64,000 nucleotides of DNA from Natrinema sp031626495 (GCF_031626495.1 NZ_JAMQOJ010000010.1:136997-200996); one strand, 5' to 3'. Shown: positions 45,338 to 54,884, counted from the first letter of the stretch. Numbers and translations are program-made. The notes: generated from the sequence alone by a model not told the origin.

Positions 45338-46072
45338 GTGGCCACCAGCTATCTGACAGCGCTCCTATTGAGTTCGATGCCGGCCCTTGGGAACATCTCC
45401 GGTGGGCTCGTCGCCGAACGGTTCGAGATCTCCGGCGATACACTCAGCTTAGCCCTCGACGTTGCGGCGGGCATTATCCTCGCTGTCGTCGGTATCGAGC
45501 TGCTTCCGACGACGTTGGAAGCCGACCCGCCGTGGCTCGTGCTCGTCGTTTTCCTCGCGGGAGGATTCTTCTCGATCGGTCTCGACAGCCTCACAGACCT
45601 CATCGCCGCTCGAACCGGCGGGGGACGTGCAGAGTCAGGTGCCTGGGGTATTTTCGCCGGCGTCGCCGTCGATCTCTTTAGCGACGGCGTGATGATCGGA
45701 GCTGGGTCGACGATTTCGCTAGGTCTTGGACTCCTCCTCGCACTCGGTCAGGTTCCTGCCGACATTCCCGAGGGCTTCGCCACGATTGCCACCTTCAAAT
45801 CGAAGGACGTTCCGCGCCGAACACGACTCCTGTTGTCCCTCTCGTTCGCACTTCCAATCTTTCTCGGTGTCACGGTCGGGTACTGGCTCGTCCGTGGTCA
45901 ACCTGCGATCGTCAAGTTCGGGCTGCTCGCCTTTACAGCCGGAATCCTGCTCACGGTTGCCGTCGAGGAGATCATTCCCGAAGCACACAAGGAAGGTGAG
46001 GCCCGGCTGGCTGCCGTCGCACTCGTGGGAGGATTCGCCCTGTTTACGTTCATCTCTATCTTTTTGGGGTAG
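45338..46072 (+). CDS. ZIP-family metal transporter
   Basis: The GTG start at 45338 gives 244 residues with eight membrane helices. Metal-path motifs are in helix 4 (DLFSDGVMIGAG) and helix 5 (VPADIPEGFATIA), where many ZIPs have HNFxDG and HExPEG; here Asp/Pro replace some histidines, which may change metal preference. It imports or equilibrates divalent metal (Zn, Mn, Fe) across the cell membrane. There is no His-rich loop. It stands on its own between decayed genes and the CaCA exchanger. Confidence 0.88.
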   Translation: MATSYLTALLLSSMPALGNISGGLVAERFEISGDTLSLALDVAAGIILAVVGIELLPTTLEADPPWLVLVVFLAGGFFSIGLDSLTDLIAARTGGGRAESGAWGIFAGVAVDLFSDGVMIGAGSTISLGLGLLLALGQVPADIPEGFATIATFKSKDVPRRTRLLLSLSFALPIFLGVTVGYWLVRGQPAIVKFGLLAFTAGILLTVAVEEIIPEAHKEGEARLAAVALVGGFALFTFISIFLG

Positions 46073-46175
46073 TCTCGACCTTCACTTTCTTCAGACATTT
46101 ACGGAATTCTATTTCAGATATGTGTTTTCTCGCTCTACTTATCTTCGATACTCTCCATACATGGAAGGTACCCAT

Positions 46176-47249
46176 TCAGAGTATGTTGAGTACACTGAAG
46201 GCCATTACACCAACATACACAACGTAGAGACCGTCGAACAGCAGGACTTGCAATCGCGTGAACCCGTGTTCAGCCGCTCCCCAGTGGGTCAGTCCCGCGT
46301 ACACGGCCGGCATCAGCGCCACAAATAGCAGATTCACCCAATAGAGTTGAAAGTCCTCGATTGGAACCGTGACGAGTGCGAGCGGTACGAATGCTACGGT
46401 CATCGTGACAGCGTTGTCACCGATGACGCTCGTCGTCCCGGCGGTGACCTGACCGCTTCTGACGACGCTCCACGTCGCGAACATCTCGGGGATCGCCGTC
46501 ACGATCGCCGTCACGAATAACCCACCCACGAGCCTCGAGATCCCGAGTGCAGCCACGATGTTCTCCGTCGAGAGAACGATACCGTACGCTCCCGACGCAA
46601 GGACGACCAGCCCGGCACCGGCAAGGCCGAGTTCTTTCTTGGCCCACTGCACGTCCTCCGACCCGGAGCGACCCCTGAAGAACGCTTGGCCCAGATACGC
46701 GAGGTAGGCTGCCCCCATAATCCACCCATCGATGGGCTGGAGTCCCCGCCCGGATTCCGGCAACGTGAGGACGGCGACCAGACCAAGGATGCCGAGATAC
46801 GGCAGTATCAGGACGGTAACGGCCTCCTTTTGAATCCGAAGGAGATTCTCCTGGCGGTGGCGACCGTGCGTCGCTGTTTGGCCGTCAGACGACGTGCTCC
46901 CCTGCCCACCGTCATGACGCGTATCTTGCCCCTCCGTTCCGCCGCCGAGGTCTCGCTTCCGCGAGGCGACGTAGGCGATAGTAACGATAAGTGGAATGGA
47001 GATGATGTTCGACCCGAGCATCATTCCCAGCCCGATGTCGGAGACACCGCGATAGGCACTCGTGACGTTGATGCCGATCTCGGAGCCAGCGGCAGCGATC
47101 CCGACGAGGGCACCACCTGCGACCGCGGTCAATCCCAACTGTCGGCGGAGCTTCTTAATTGGATGCGAAAGTTGTTCGGCACCCCAGTGAGCAGCGAAGA
47201 CCCCGATGACCAGAATGACCGCCCACAGCCACGGACTCAGCTGGACCAT
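46176..47249 (-). CDS. CaCA-superfamily cation exchanger (YrbG-like)
   Basis: ATG 47249 (MVQLSPWLWAVI) gives 357 residues with about ten helices in two homologous halves. The alpha-repeats are GIAAAGSEIGINVTSAYRG and TAIVTAIPEMFATWSVVRS, with the acidic residue (Glu) in each as in Ca2+/Na+ exchangers. A His/Gly-rich loop of about 45 residues joins the halves. Longer frames upstream to 47360 have no membrane character. In the family, these export Ca2+ against Na+ or H+. The first repeat is atypical (GSEIG instead of GTSLPE), so ion choice is uncertain. Confidence 0.85.
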   Translation of the reverse strand: MVQLSPWLWAVILVIGVFAAHWGAEQLSHPIKKLRRQLGLTAVAGGALVGIAAAGSEIGINVTSAYRGVSDIGLGMMLGSNIISIPLIVTIAYVASRKRDLGGGTEGQDTRHDGGQGSTSSDGQTATHGRHRQENLLRIQKEAVTVLILPYLGILGLVAVLTLPESGRGLQPIDGWIMGAAYLAYLGQAFFRGRSGSEDVQWAKKELGLAGAGLVVLASGAYGIVLSTENIVAALGISRLVGGLFVTAIVTAIPEMFATWSVVRSGQVTAGTTSVIGDNAVTMTVAFVPLALVTVPIEDFQLYWVNLLFVALMPAVYAGLTHWGAAEHGFTRLQVLLFDGLYVVYVGVMAFSVLNIL

Positions 47250-47458
47250 ACCTGTCGAACGGAGATACGTGCCGGGGATCCATAGTAGGTGGGTCGGACT
47301 AGTGTTAGAACGTGACGACGGTATAGCATCCGGTGGCGTACTTTTCTCATGGGGCTCCACAGAAGTGGCACACCGTCGTCCATGGGGTGACGCATATCTC
47401 TCCGAGTGGCTCTCTCGAATCAGTCAGGTAGAAGTGGCTCCCTGTCCAAGACCGAATA

Positions 47459-48328
47459 ATGTCACCGGAAGAGCCTCAACCACGGGAGGGTTCCTCCCGT
47501 GGACAGACCGCTCGAATAGAGGGTCTGTTCAGCCACTCTCTATACTTCTCGCCGCGATCTTTACGCTAACTCAAGTCCCCGTCGCGTCCGCCCACGGTAC
47601 AACCGGAAGCGGTGGACTCTCCCAAGGACATGTTGCTATCCTTGCTCTCGTCGGTGCCGTTATCCTCGGCGGATTCATCCTTCTCAAACGGACCGATCGT
47701 ATCACACCAATAACATCACTGTAGTGTCATTCGCGCAGTCATGCGTGATCCAGTTGCGCGTCGCTTCGGCATCGGCGTCGGTGTCGTATTAGCACTCTTT
47801 TTCGTTACTGTAACGGGCTACCTCTCGTTTTTCCCCGAAGAAGGCTTCCCCGAGGAGGTGACGGTCGTCGTTCTGCCCGCAATTTATCAGCTGGTATCGT
47901 GGCCCACCCTCGAAATCGCGATTCCGCATCTCCCGTTCGTACACATCCCGTTCTTCCTGGCCCTGTCACCTGGCCAGGTCATCGTCGTCGGGATGCTGAG
48001 CACTCTCATCGGGTTGAACGCCGCTCTCATCGCCCGTCACTGGCGCGTCGAGGAACGAGCCGGTATGACCGAAGGGACCGCCGGGAGTGCTGCAATCGTC
48101 GGGGCGTGTACCTGTGGGTGCTGCGGGCCACTCGTCGCGAAGATCGCGGTGCTTGCTGCCGGGCCATCGATTGCTGCCCCGCTCTACTGGGTGTTCGTCG
48201 ATTCGGCCTCGCCGCTCAGTGCAGTATTCATCGTCGGAAGTCTCCTCCTGTTTACTGGCAGTCTGCTCTACTCGGTCCAAACAGCCCGACAGCCCGATCA
48301 ATCGGCTGCCATCATCCCGGCCGACTGA
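47459..48328 (+). pseudogene. CTCGCCGPL membrane protein (module copy B) with internal deletion
   Basis: This is the second copy of the 10.1-11.3 kb protein. The N-terminal piece ends at 47724: LSILLAAIFTLTQVPVASAH and HVAILALVGAVILGGFILLK match copy A. It is followed at once by text matching copy A residues from about 205: AVMRDPVARRFGIGVG, on to GACTCGCCGPLVAKIAVLAA and the end at 48328. About 130 residues of the middle are deleted, and the two pieces are in different frames. The start codon region is also unclear. The 195-residue C-terminal part (from ATG 47741) remains open and may still be made. Confidence 0.8.
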
Positions 48329-48376
48329 AATGACGGATCTGCCGTGAGAACACGGTTTGAGCGAGCGTCTCACAAT

Positions 48377-48607
48377 ATGAAGGGGCAACGTCGACAGTAC
48401 GTGTTTTTGGGACTAGCAGCGGTACTGATCGTTGTCGGCACACTCGGAACCGGCTTCCTCCCGTCGACCCCGTTCTACAGGCGGTGCAGGCTGAGTGCCT
48501 CGGGGCTTGACCTCGAGGCGGTTCACCAGAACCTCTCTGGAGGCATCATCGTCGCAGGCTTTGCGGTCGGGCACACGGGCCTCCGTGCCTTCGAATTTCT
48601 CGAATAA
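48377..48607 (+). CDS. Small membrane protein next to the P-type ATPase
   Basis: ATG 48377 (MKGQRRQYVFLGLAAVLIVV) gives 76 residues: one clear N-terminal helix, a basic loop with FYRRCRLSASG, and a second weak helix (GGIIVAGFAVGHTG). An in-frame GTG at 48344 would add 11 residues. It follows the membrane-protein relic by 48 bases and converges on the P1B ATPase gene. I do not recognise it. Possibly a small accessory protein of the module. Confidence 0.5.
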   Translation: MKGQRRQYVFLGLAAVLIVVGTLGTGFLPSTPFYRRCRLSASGLDLEAVHQNLSGGIIVAGFAVGHTGLRAFEFLE

Positions 48608-48669
48608 ATCACGAAGGCCGTCTTCATCCGGTCACAGCAGGTATCTGCCGCTTCGCGGGGTTGGAGCCG

Positions 48670-51204
48670 CTACTCGTTAAGCAGGTCTCGAAACGAATTC
48701 GCCGCGAGAAGACCACCGGTCGCCACGACCGCTCCCATCGCAAACACTGGATTCAGCAACCCCGTCGCCGCGAGGGGGATCGTGATCCCATTATAGAGCA
48801 GCGCTAGCCCGTTGTTCTGTTTCACACGTCGACGAGCCGCATCTGCGAGGTCGAACGTCGTCTCCACCGCCGCAAGGTCGTCATCGACGATAGAAATATC
48901 CGCGGCATCGGACGCGAGCGCGGTCCCACCGCCGAGCGAGATACCCAGATCGGCCGTGGCGAGCGCCGGGGCATCGTTCGTCCCATCACCGATCATCGCG
49001 ACCTGTCCACGGGACTGTAGCCGCCGAATCGTCGCAGTCTTGCCCGCCGGCGGAACCCCTGCAAACACGTGGTCGACTCCGGGGTGAGTGCCGAGGAAGT
49101 CAGTGGCGGCCTCGTCATCGCCAGTCAGAACGACGATCTCCATATCACGGGTACTCAACTGAGTGAGCGTGTCGTCCCAGCCCGCTCGTGGCTCGTCGCC
49201 CACGACGATGACACCTTCCGCACGACCATCACGACCGACGAGAACCGGAAGCCGCCCGACATCACGGGCCGCTGTTGCCCGAGTTTCGAGGGCGTCGCTC
49301 ACCGACCACTCTAGATCCGCAAAGAGCTCGAGATTGCCTGCGAGAACCCGCGTATCGTCAACAACCCCTTCGACGCCGGTCGCGTGGCTCGTGAACTCGG
49401 AGATGTTACGTACTCGCTCGCGGTCGTCTTCATTCGCGACCCCACCATCAGATCTGGGACCCCTGCCAGCTTGCTCTTCTTGAGCGAATGCGGTCACGAT
49501 CGCGTCCGCCGCCGGATGCGATGCTCGCTGCTCCAGGTCTGCGACGGCGGCCAACAGATCTGCCGGTGCATCCGACTCTAGAACCTCCATCCGACCGGTC
49601 GTGATGGTGCCTGTCTTGTCGAAGACGACGACGTCGACGTTCCGAAGGCGCTCGAAGACGGTTTCGTCGAACACGACGATGCCGCGGGTCACTGCTTCCT
49701 CGATACTCGTTGCGACGGAAAGCGGCGTTGCGAGTCCGAGTGCCCATGGACACCCGACCAAGAGCACTGACAACGCCGTCAGGACGGCGAGCGGGACGCC
49801 AGCCCCCACCACGAGTGACCAGCCGCCGGCGAGAACAGCCCCAACCACGACGACTGGAATGACGAATGACGCCAACCGGTCGGCCTGTCGCTGGACGCCG
49901 TGGTCCCCACTCTGGAGATTCCAGACCGACTTGATGAGGCGGTCGATACTGCTGGATGCACTGTCACTCACCGTGAGGACAGCGGCGCCGTTCGTGACGA
50001 CCGCGCCGCCGACGAGGTCATCGCCCGCTCGCTTCAGCACCGGGAGCGATTCGCCCGTCACGACTGCCTCGTCTACCGTACACTCGCCCTCGGCAAGCAC
50101 CCCATCGACCGGGATGCGTTCGCCCTCACGGACGAGCACGGTCTCTCCTGGTTCGAGATCACTCACGTCGACTGTCGTCGTGGTCCCATCGGCGTCATAT
50201 CGTCGGGCGTCAGTAACCCGCGAGATGGTGAGGTCCGTCAGGCGGTCCATCGCTCGCTGTTTGCTCAGTGATTCGTAGAAGATCGCAGCGACCACACTCG
50301 CAGCAACCACGATCGTCAGGTCGTAGAAGACGTCGATCCGCCCGAGGAGAAACGCGATCGTGCTGTACACGTAGGCACTCACGACGGAGAGTGCGACGAG
50401 CAGATCCGTATTCGGCTGTCGCATCTTCAGACTGACATACGCACCCTGTAAGAGCGGAAGGCCGGTGAATACCAGGACCACACCCGTCAGGACGAGAAAG
50501 AGCGGCAGGATCAACAGGCCATCTCCACCGCCGAGCCCAGACGCACTCGCGTACATGTCCAGCGTCCCATCGCCGAAGAACGACGAGAGCTGCGCTGGAT
50601 AGAGGAGCACCGCGTACGGCAGGAGCATGAACGTCCCGAAAATAACGCCCGCAGCGTAGCGAAACCCGAGCACCTCGTCGATGTCTCGCCCACCCGTCTC
50701 GTCTTGCCGCCGCGACTGGCCGACAACAGTCGTTGGACCATCACTGCCACCGTCACGACGTGTTGCCGTATAGCCCAGCGGACTCAGCGCGTCACAGAGG
50801 GCGTCCGCCGAGATGCTCGTGGGATCGTACTCAACGCGAATCGTTTCGGTTACGTAGCTCGCTGCAGCGTCAGTGACTCCCGCACAGTCTTCGGCAATCG
50901 ACTCCAGATAGGTTTCACACGTCGCACAGTGCATCCCCTCTACTTGGAGAAAGACCCGTGACTCGGCCCGCTCCCCGTGGATGTCTGTTTCGCATTCACC
51001 AGCGTCATCGTCAGCGCCGGGCCCACCCGTGGGTCCGTGTGTCGTCTCCGGGCGACTGGAATGCTCTTGGTCACCGAGGACGCGCTGGATGTCCCGGCAC
51101 CCGGTAGAACAGTAGACGGCGCCGTCTTCACCCGCGACTCGATCATTGGGGACAGCGCCACCACAGAGCGCACACGTGGCAGGTGATGATTGTGATGGAG
51201 ACAC
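48670..51204 (-). CDS. P1B-type heavy-metal ATPase with CPW membrane motif
   Basis: An 844-residue metal-exporting ATPase. The N-terminus has a small Cys cluster (CALCGGAVP and YCSTGC, TRASH-like), then an HMA domain with GMHCATC. After four helices comes the actuator TGES. The membrane metal site reads LLVGCPWALGLATP: CPW where copper pumps have CPC. The rest is normal: DKTGT, SHPAADA, GDGTNDAP. The first two helices are separated by a long glycine-rich loop. It should move Cu(I) or another soft metal out of the cell using ATP. The missing second Cys makes metal choice uncertain. The neighbours NikR and CDF indicate a metal island. Confidence 0.9.
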   Translation of the reverse strand: MSPSQSSPATCALCGGAVPNDRVAGEDGAVYCSTGCRDIQRVLGDQEHSSRPETTHGPTGGPGADDDAGECETDIHGERAESRVFLQVEGMHCATCETYLESIAEDCAGVTDAAASYVTETIRVEYDPTSISADALCDALSPLGYTATRRDGGSDGPTTVVGQSRRQDETGGRDIDEVLGFRYAAGVIFGTFMLLPYAVLLYPAQLSSFFGDGTLDMYASASGLGGGDGLLILPLFLVLTGVVLVFTGLPLLQGAYVSLKMRQPNTDLLVALSVVSAYVYSTIAFLLGRIDVFYDLTIVVAASVVAAIFYESLSKQRAMDRLTDLTISRVTDARRYDADGTTTTVDVSDLEPGETVLVREGERIPVDGVLAEGECTVDEAVVTGESLPVLKRAGDDLVGGAVVTNGAAVLTVSDSASSSIDRLIKSVWNLQSGDHGVQRQADRLASFVIPVVVVGAVLAGGWSLVVGAGVPLAVLTALSVLLVGCPWALGLATPLSVATSIEEAVTRGIVVFDETVFERLRNVDVVVFDKTGTITTGRMEVLESDAPADLLAAVADLEQRASHPAADAIVTAFAQEEQAGRGPRSDGGVANEDDRERVRNISEFTSHATGVEGVVDDTRVLAGNLELFADLEWSVSDALETRATAARDVGRLPVLVGRDGRAEGVIVVGDEPRAGWDDTLTQLSTRDMEIVVLTGDDEAATDFLGTHPGVDHVFAGVPPAGKTATIRRLQSRGQVAMIGDGTNDAPALATADLGISLGGGTALASDAADISIVDDDLAAVETTFDLADAARRRVKQNNGLALLYNGITIPLAATGLLNPVFAMGAVVATGGLLAANSFRDLLNE

Positions 51205-51328
51205 AGCAGATTACCACCGACGTAGAGAGGTACGGCCTCGGCCGTGGAACGTAGGCAGCGATCTCAGTTGGATAGCCATTACTGGGGGTACAGATGCATC
51301 GATATTAATGCTGTTCGGAGAAGCCGCT

Positions 51329-51739
51329 TCAATCCTGAGATTTCTCGGCGAGTTCCGGTTGGAGGAACATGACGTTCACGCGACCGACGGCATCGAAATC
51401 TCGGAGTCGGTACACCAACTCCCGGATTCGTGCTGCAGGGCCTTGACAAAAGATCGTCTCGAGACACCACTCCCCGTGGTGCATATGTTGTGTGGTGCCG
51501 ATGACATCCTCGAAGTCATGCTGGACGGTATGGAGTTCGCCGATGACGAGTGTATGCTCATAATCGAACGCCAGCGCCGCAACGGCAGGACCTTCTAACC
51601 CTTCGAGTTCCGTGTGACGCTCGATGTATTCGTGAATCGCCTCGCGGACGGCACGGGAACGTGATTCCAATCCTTCGTCTTGCCACGTCGTATCGAACGA
51701 TTCGAGAACCTCTTGCGGAATATTCAAACTCGTTCTCAT
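51329..51739 (-). CDS. nikR: NikR-type nickel-responsive repressor
   Basis: ATG 51739 gives 136 residues. The N-terminus is a ribbon-helix-helix (RTSLNIPQEVLESFD and RSRAVREAIHEYIERH). The C-terminal ACT-like domain holds the nickel site: His in TVQHDFED, His-x-His in TQHMHHGEW, and the Cys in CLETIF, as in NikR's His/His/His/Cys square-planar site. It is divergent from the Ni/Co transporter gene by about 100 bases. That intergenic part should hold its operator, so it probably represses the transporter when nickel is plentiful. Confidence 0.9.
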   Translation of the reverse strand: MRTSLNIPQEVLESFDTTWQDEGLESRSRAVREAIHEYIERHTELEGLEGPAVAALAFDYEHTLVIGELHTVQHDFEDVIGTTQHMHHGEWCLETIFCQGPAARIRELVYRLRDFDAVGRVNVMFLQPELAEKSQD

Positions 51740-51840
51740 ATCTAAGCCATAGACGGCGCTCCTCAAGAGCGTCATTATTACGATCTCCCGAATCGGGTCA
51801 TAACAACCCGTATAAGCGATCTCACTCTGCTATCGAGTAG

Positions 51841-52632
51841 ATGGCCAACGGAGTTCTCGGACTCGCACTCGGGGCAAGTGCTCTCGGTCTCACTCACGGG
51901 CTCGCCCCAGGGCACGGATGGGCGATTGCAGCGAGTTACGCGCTCGATAAACAGAACAAATGGTTCTATGCCGCTGCATCGAGCCTCATTCTCGGAATCG
52001 GACATCTCATTAGTAGTATCGCGATGGTGGTCGTGTACTTCTGGGCACTCTCGTACTTCGACCTCACCCAGATTAGTTGGATGAACTACGTCGCCGGAGC
52101 GTTACTCATCACCCTCGGGATCTGGCAATACTTCAATGGACATGATCACACCGCGTCGGATGACGATGACGACCACGGTGACCATCACGAGCACGACGGC
52201 CACGATCAAGATCACGCCCACCACAGTCACGATCACACCCACGACCACGACGAGAGCCGAGGATGGATTGCTCGAGTTCGGCGGGTAGTTCCGTTCGTTG
52301 GCCAGACCGACCATTCACACTCCCACGACCACCTCGACGAGACGCCGGATCGCGGGCTCTACGGAATGGCAGCTCTCGCGTTCGCCCTCGGATTCACGCA
52401 CAACGAGGAATTCGATATCATCGCCATCTGCACCGGCTCGACTTATTGTCTCGAATTGATGCTCCTTTATTCGCTGGCCGTCATTACGTCACTCGTCGGT
52501 GTGACGCTGTTGCTCGTGGCAGGCTACCAGCGCTACGAGGACCGGCTCGAAGACTACGCCGAGTACCTACCAGCATTCACGGCGACAATCCTCATCGTGA
52601 TGGGTATCGGGTTCATCCTCGGCATCTTCTAG
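51841..52632 (+). CDS. Nickel/cobalt transporter with His-rich loop (UreH/RcnA-like)
   Basis: A 263-residue protein with six helices. Helix 1 contains LTHGLAPGHGW, the His motif of Ni/Co permeases of the HupE/UreH and RcnA type, and a later helix has ALGFTHNEEFDII. Between helices 3 and 4 lies a loop of about 80 residues rich in His and Asp (HDHTHDHDE and others) that would bind metal in the cytoplasm or outside. The loop resembles that of RcnA exporters, so the direction (import versus efflux) is open. Control by the divergent nikR suggests import of nickel. Confidence 0.85.
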   Translation: MANGVLGLALGASALGLTHGLAPGHGWAIAASYALDKQNKWFYAAASSLILGIGHLISSIAMVVVYFWALSYFDLTQISWMNYVAGALLITLGIWQYFNGHDHTASDDDDDHGDHHEHDGHDQDHAHHSHDHTHDHDESRGWIARVRRVVPFVGQTDHSHSHDHLDETPDRGLYGMAALAFALGFTHNEEFDIIAICTGSTYCLELMLLYSLAVITSLVGVTLLLVAGYQRYEDRLEDYAEYLPAFTATILIVMGIGFILGIF

Positions 52633-52747
52633 CGACGGTCGGCTTCCCGCAGGCGACTCCGCTCTCCTCCGGAACGTTTGACGGTGTCCTCGGTTCAGTC
52701 GACGTCACCGGCCCCGGACGTTCGATCCATCGGACCCACGGCGAGCG

Positions 52748-53641
52748 TCAGGTGAGCGTGTGTTCGTGACTCTCAGCGACGACCTCGACGGTCGCATGAG
52801 TGATATCGAACTCCGACGTGAGCAGGTCGTGAATGTCGGCGACGAGCGAATCTCGCTCCTCGAGCGACGATGTCGCGTCCTCGACGTAGATGGACGCGAC
52901 GCTGATCTGGCTGGAGAGTGCCCAGATGTGAAGATCTTCTATCGTTTCAACGCCGTCGAGATCCTCGATGCTCGCCCGGACTTCATCCACGTCGACGGGG
53001 CTCCCTTGGAAGAAGATGGCTCCGCTCTCCCGTAATAAGATAATCGCCGACCAGATGATGAGCATGGCGATGAGCACGGCGGTCAACGGGTCGGCGATCA
53101 GGAAGTCCGTGTACATAACGACGAGCATCGAGACGATCACGGCGATCGACGCGCCAGCGTCGCCCAACAAGTGATAGAACGCACCACGTTCGTTCAGGCT
53201 CATCTCACCGCCCTGGAGGACATAGACGGACGCGAGGTTGATGACGAGTCCGCCGGTTGCCAGAACGAGCGTCATGCCAGCGTCGATATCGACCGGCGAG
53301 AGGTAGCGCTGGTAGGACTCCCAGACGAGGTACCCGACCATCGGAACGAGGAGGACGCCGTTGAGGAAGGCGGCGAACGGTTCGATACGGTGGAGACCGT
53401 ACGACCACCGGCCGCCCGGGTTAGAACGACGGGCTATCACCGTCGCGCCGTAGGCGATGACGTATGCCAACGCATCGAAGAGCATGTGGAGTGCGTCGCC
53501 AACGAGCGCCACCGAACCGAACATGAGACCGCCGGCAAGTTCGATGATGAAGCCGACGAGGTTGATTGCGGCGACGAGACCGAGTTTTCGGGCGCTCCGT
53601 TCTCCTTGTTCGGCCGCTCTGTCATGCTCGTGGGACGCCAT
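52748..53641 (-). CDS. CDF-family divalent cation transporter (CzcD/ZitB-like)
   Basis: A 297-residue protein with six helices and a C-terminal cytoplasmic domain (residues 210-295). Metal sites are in helix 2 (GDALHMLFDALAY, His/Asp) and helix 5 (YHLLGDAGASIAV, His/Asp), the arrangement of Zn2+/H+ exporters of the CDF family. The cytoplasmic domain has HIWALSS and a His-rich end. Its start lies 10 bases after the integrase stop on the same strand, so it could be read through from the integrase operon. It completes the metal cluster. Confidence 0.9.
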   Translation of the reverse strand: MASHEHDRAAEQGERSARKLGLVAAINLVGFIIELAGGLMFGSVALVGDALHMLFDALAYVIAYGATVIARRSNPGGRWSYGLHRIEPFAAFLNGVLLVPMVGYLVWESYQRYLSPVDIDAGMTLVLATGGLVINLASVYVLQGGEMSLNERGAFYHLLGDAGASIAVIVSMLVVMYTDFLIADPLTAVLIAMLIIWSAIILLRESGAIFFQGSPVDVDEVRASIEDLDGVETIEDLHIWALSSQISVASIYVEDATSSLEERDSLVADIHDLLTSEFDITHATVEVVAESHEHTLT

Positions 53642-53651
53642 TCTATGTGAC

Positions 53652-54884
53652 TTATTCTACACTATCGACATCAGAAATCGCTTCCGTTGCGACATCCCCT
53701 AGTTCACCTGCTTCGATATGAGAATACCGTTCACGGACCATCTCTTCTGAGTTGTCGAGATATCTTGCTGCGACGGTATATCCGAACGCTCGGACGAGTA
53801 CCTCCCCCATCCCTCGTCGGCCACCGTGTGGTGCGAGATAGTCGTGTTTCGGATGGTCAACGTCGACCTGACCATCTTCTGAGAGTCGTTGGAGAATCGA
53901 CCGTGCTCCATCCGTCGTGATCGACGGCGGCCGAATGTCCTCGTCGAGCGCTAGGAGGAGGTCACGGGCGTACTCGCCACGTCGCTCGTCGATTGCATCC
54001 GGGGGGAACCCCCGGTCAGCCAGCTCATCCTGTACGAGTGTTGCAAGCGTCCGTTGGTCGAACGTCGGGAAAACCGGCCAGCGTTCCGTCGGTGGGTCCA
54101 TCAGCCTTCGATAGCTCCGAAGTGGAGAGATAACTGGGTCGGGGAGACTGGCGGCGTCCCACTGCTGTTTCTTCCGGTAAACGTCCATACTCCCGTCGTC
54201 AAGCGAAATTTCCTCCCAGCGGACACCGCGCCGGCGTGGGTCGTTCGGATCCCGGAGGAGTTCTCCAACGCGGACGGCCGTGTACGCGAGGACGAACACC
54301 AGAGCCCGGTCACGAGCCGCCTTCAGCGCCGCGTAGCGTGCTCGCTGTTTGTCGAGGGGGTCAGTGTCCTCCGGAAGTGTCGTGTACGCCTCGACGGCGT
54401 CGCGGGCCTGTTCGTCGACGTAGCGGGTGAGGGCGTGGCGTTGTTCGGACGTCCAGGCCTGCTGGTCGCCGGGCTTGCGGCCGTCGTCCTCCGGCAGCGG
54501 CGCCATCGCACTCGCCCGCTGCGCGTAGTGCGCCTCGAGATACCCTTCGTTGACACACCACCCACACCACGCAGAGATATAGCGGTAATAGGTTTGTACC
54601 GTGTTCTGCTTAAGTCCCCGATCTCCCCCGAGATGCCGAGCATACTCCCGGAAGACACGTTCGTCGAGATCCTCGAAGGTCGGTTCGCGGTCGACGTCGG
54701 GGACGATCCCGGTCCAACCGTCGTCGCCGCGGTCGCCAGCGGCCCACTCGGCGAATCGCTCCAGCTCGCGCGCAGCGTTGCGTCGATAGTTCCCGCCGTC
54801 GCCACCGCGGCCTTTCCCCTTGTCTTGGAGGTAGCGCTCAAAGGAACTCGTGAGTGACTGATCAGCGCGTTCTCGGGGTGTCAT
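53652..54884 (-). CDS. Tyrosine recombinase / phage-type integrase
   Basis: 410 residues. The N-terminal 130 are a SAM-like core-binding domain. The catalytic domain has the first Arg in YTAVRVGELLRD, Lys in VYRKKQQWD, His-x-x-Arg in HGGRRGMGEVL, and the Tyr nucleophile in RERYSHIEAG. All active residues are present. Its start overlaps the stop of the upstream gene (ATGA), so it is translated with two small genes as an operon. It may resolve plasmid multimers or integrate the element. No att site was identified. Confidence 0.88.
   Translation of the reverse strand: MTPRERADQSLTSSFERYLQDKGKGRGGDGGNYRRNAARELERFAEWAAGDRGDDGWTGIVPDVDREPTFEDLDERVFREYARHLGGDRGLKQNTVQTYYRYISAWCGWCVNEGYLEAHYAQRASAMAPLPEDDGRKPGDQQAWTSEQRHALTRYVDEQARDAVEAYTTLPEDTDPLDKQRARYAALKAARDRALVFVLAYTAVRVGELLRDPNDPRRRGVRWEEISLDDGSMDVYRKKQQWDAASLPDPVISPLRSYRRLMDPPTERWPVFPTFDQRTLATLVQDELADRGFPPDAIDERRGEYARDLLLALDEDIRPPSITTDGARSILQRLSEDGQVDVDHPKHDYLAPHGGRRGMGEVLVRAFGYTVAARYLDNSEEMVRERYSHIEAGELGDVATEAISDVDSVE

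Noticed and set aside
54054..54857. 267-codon open frame on the plus strand
   Set aside because: Antisense of the integrase, which has all catalytic residues.
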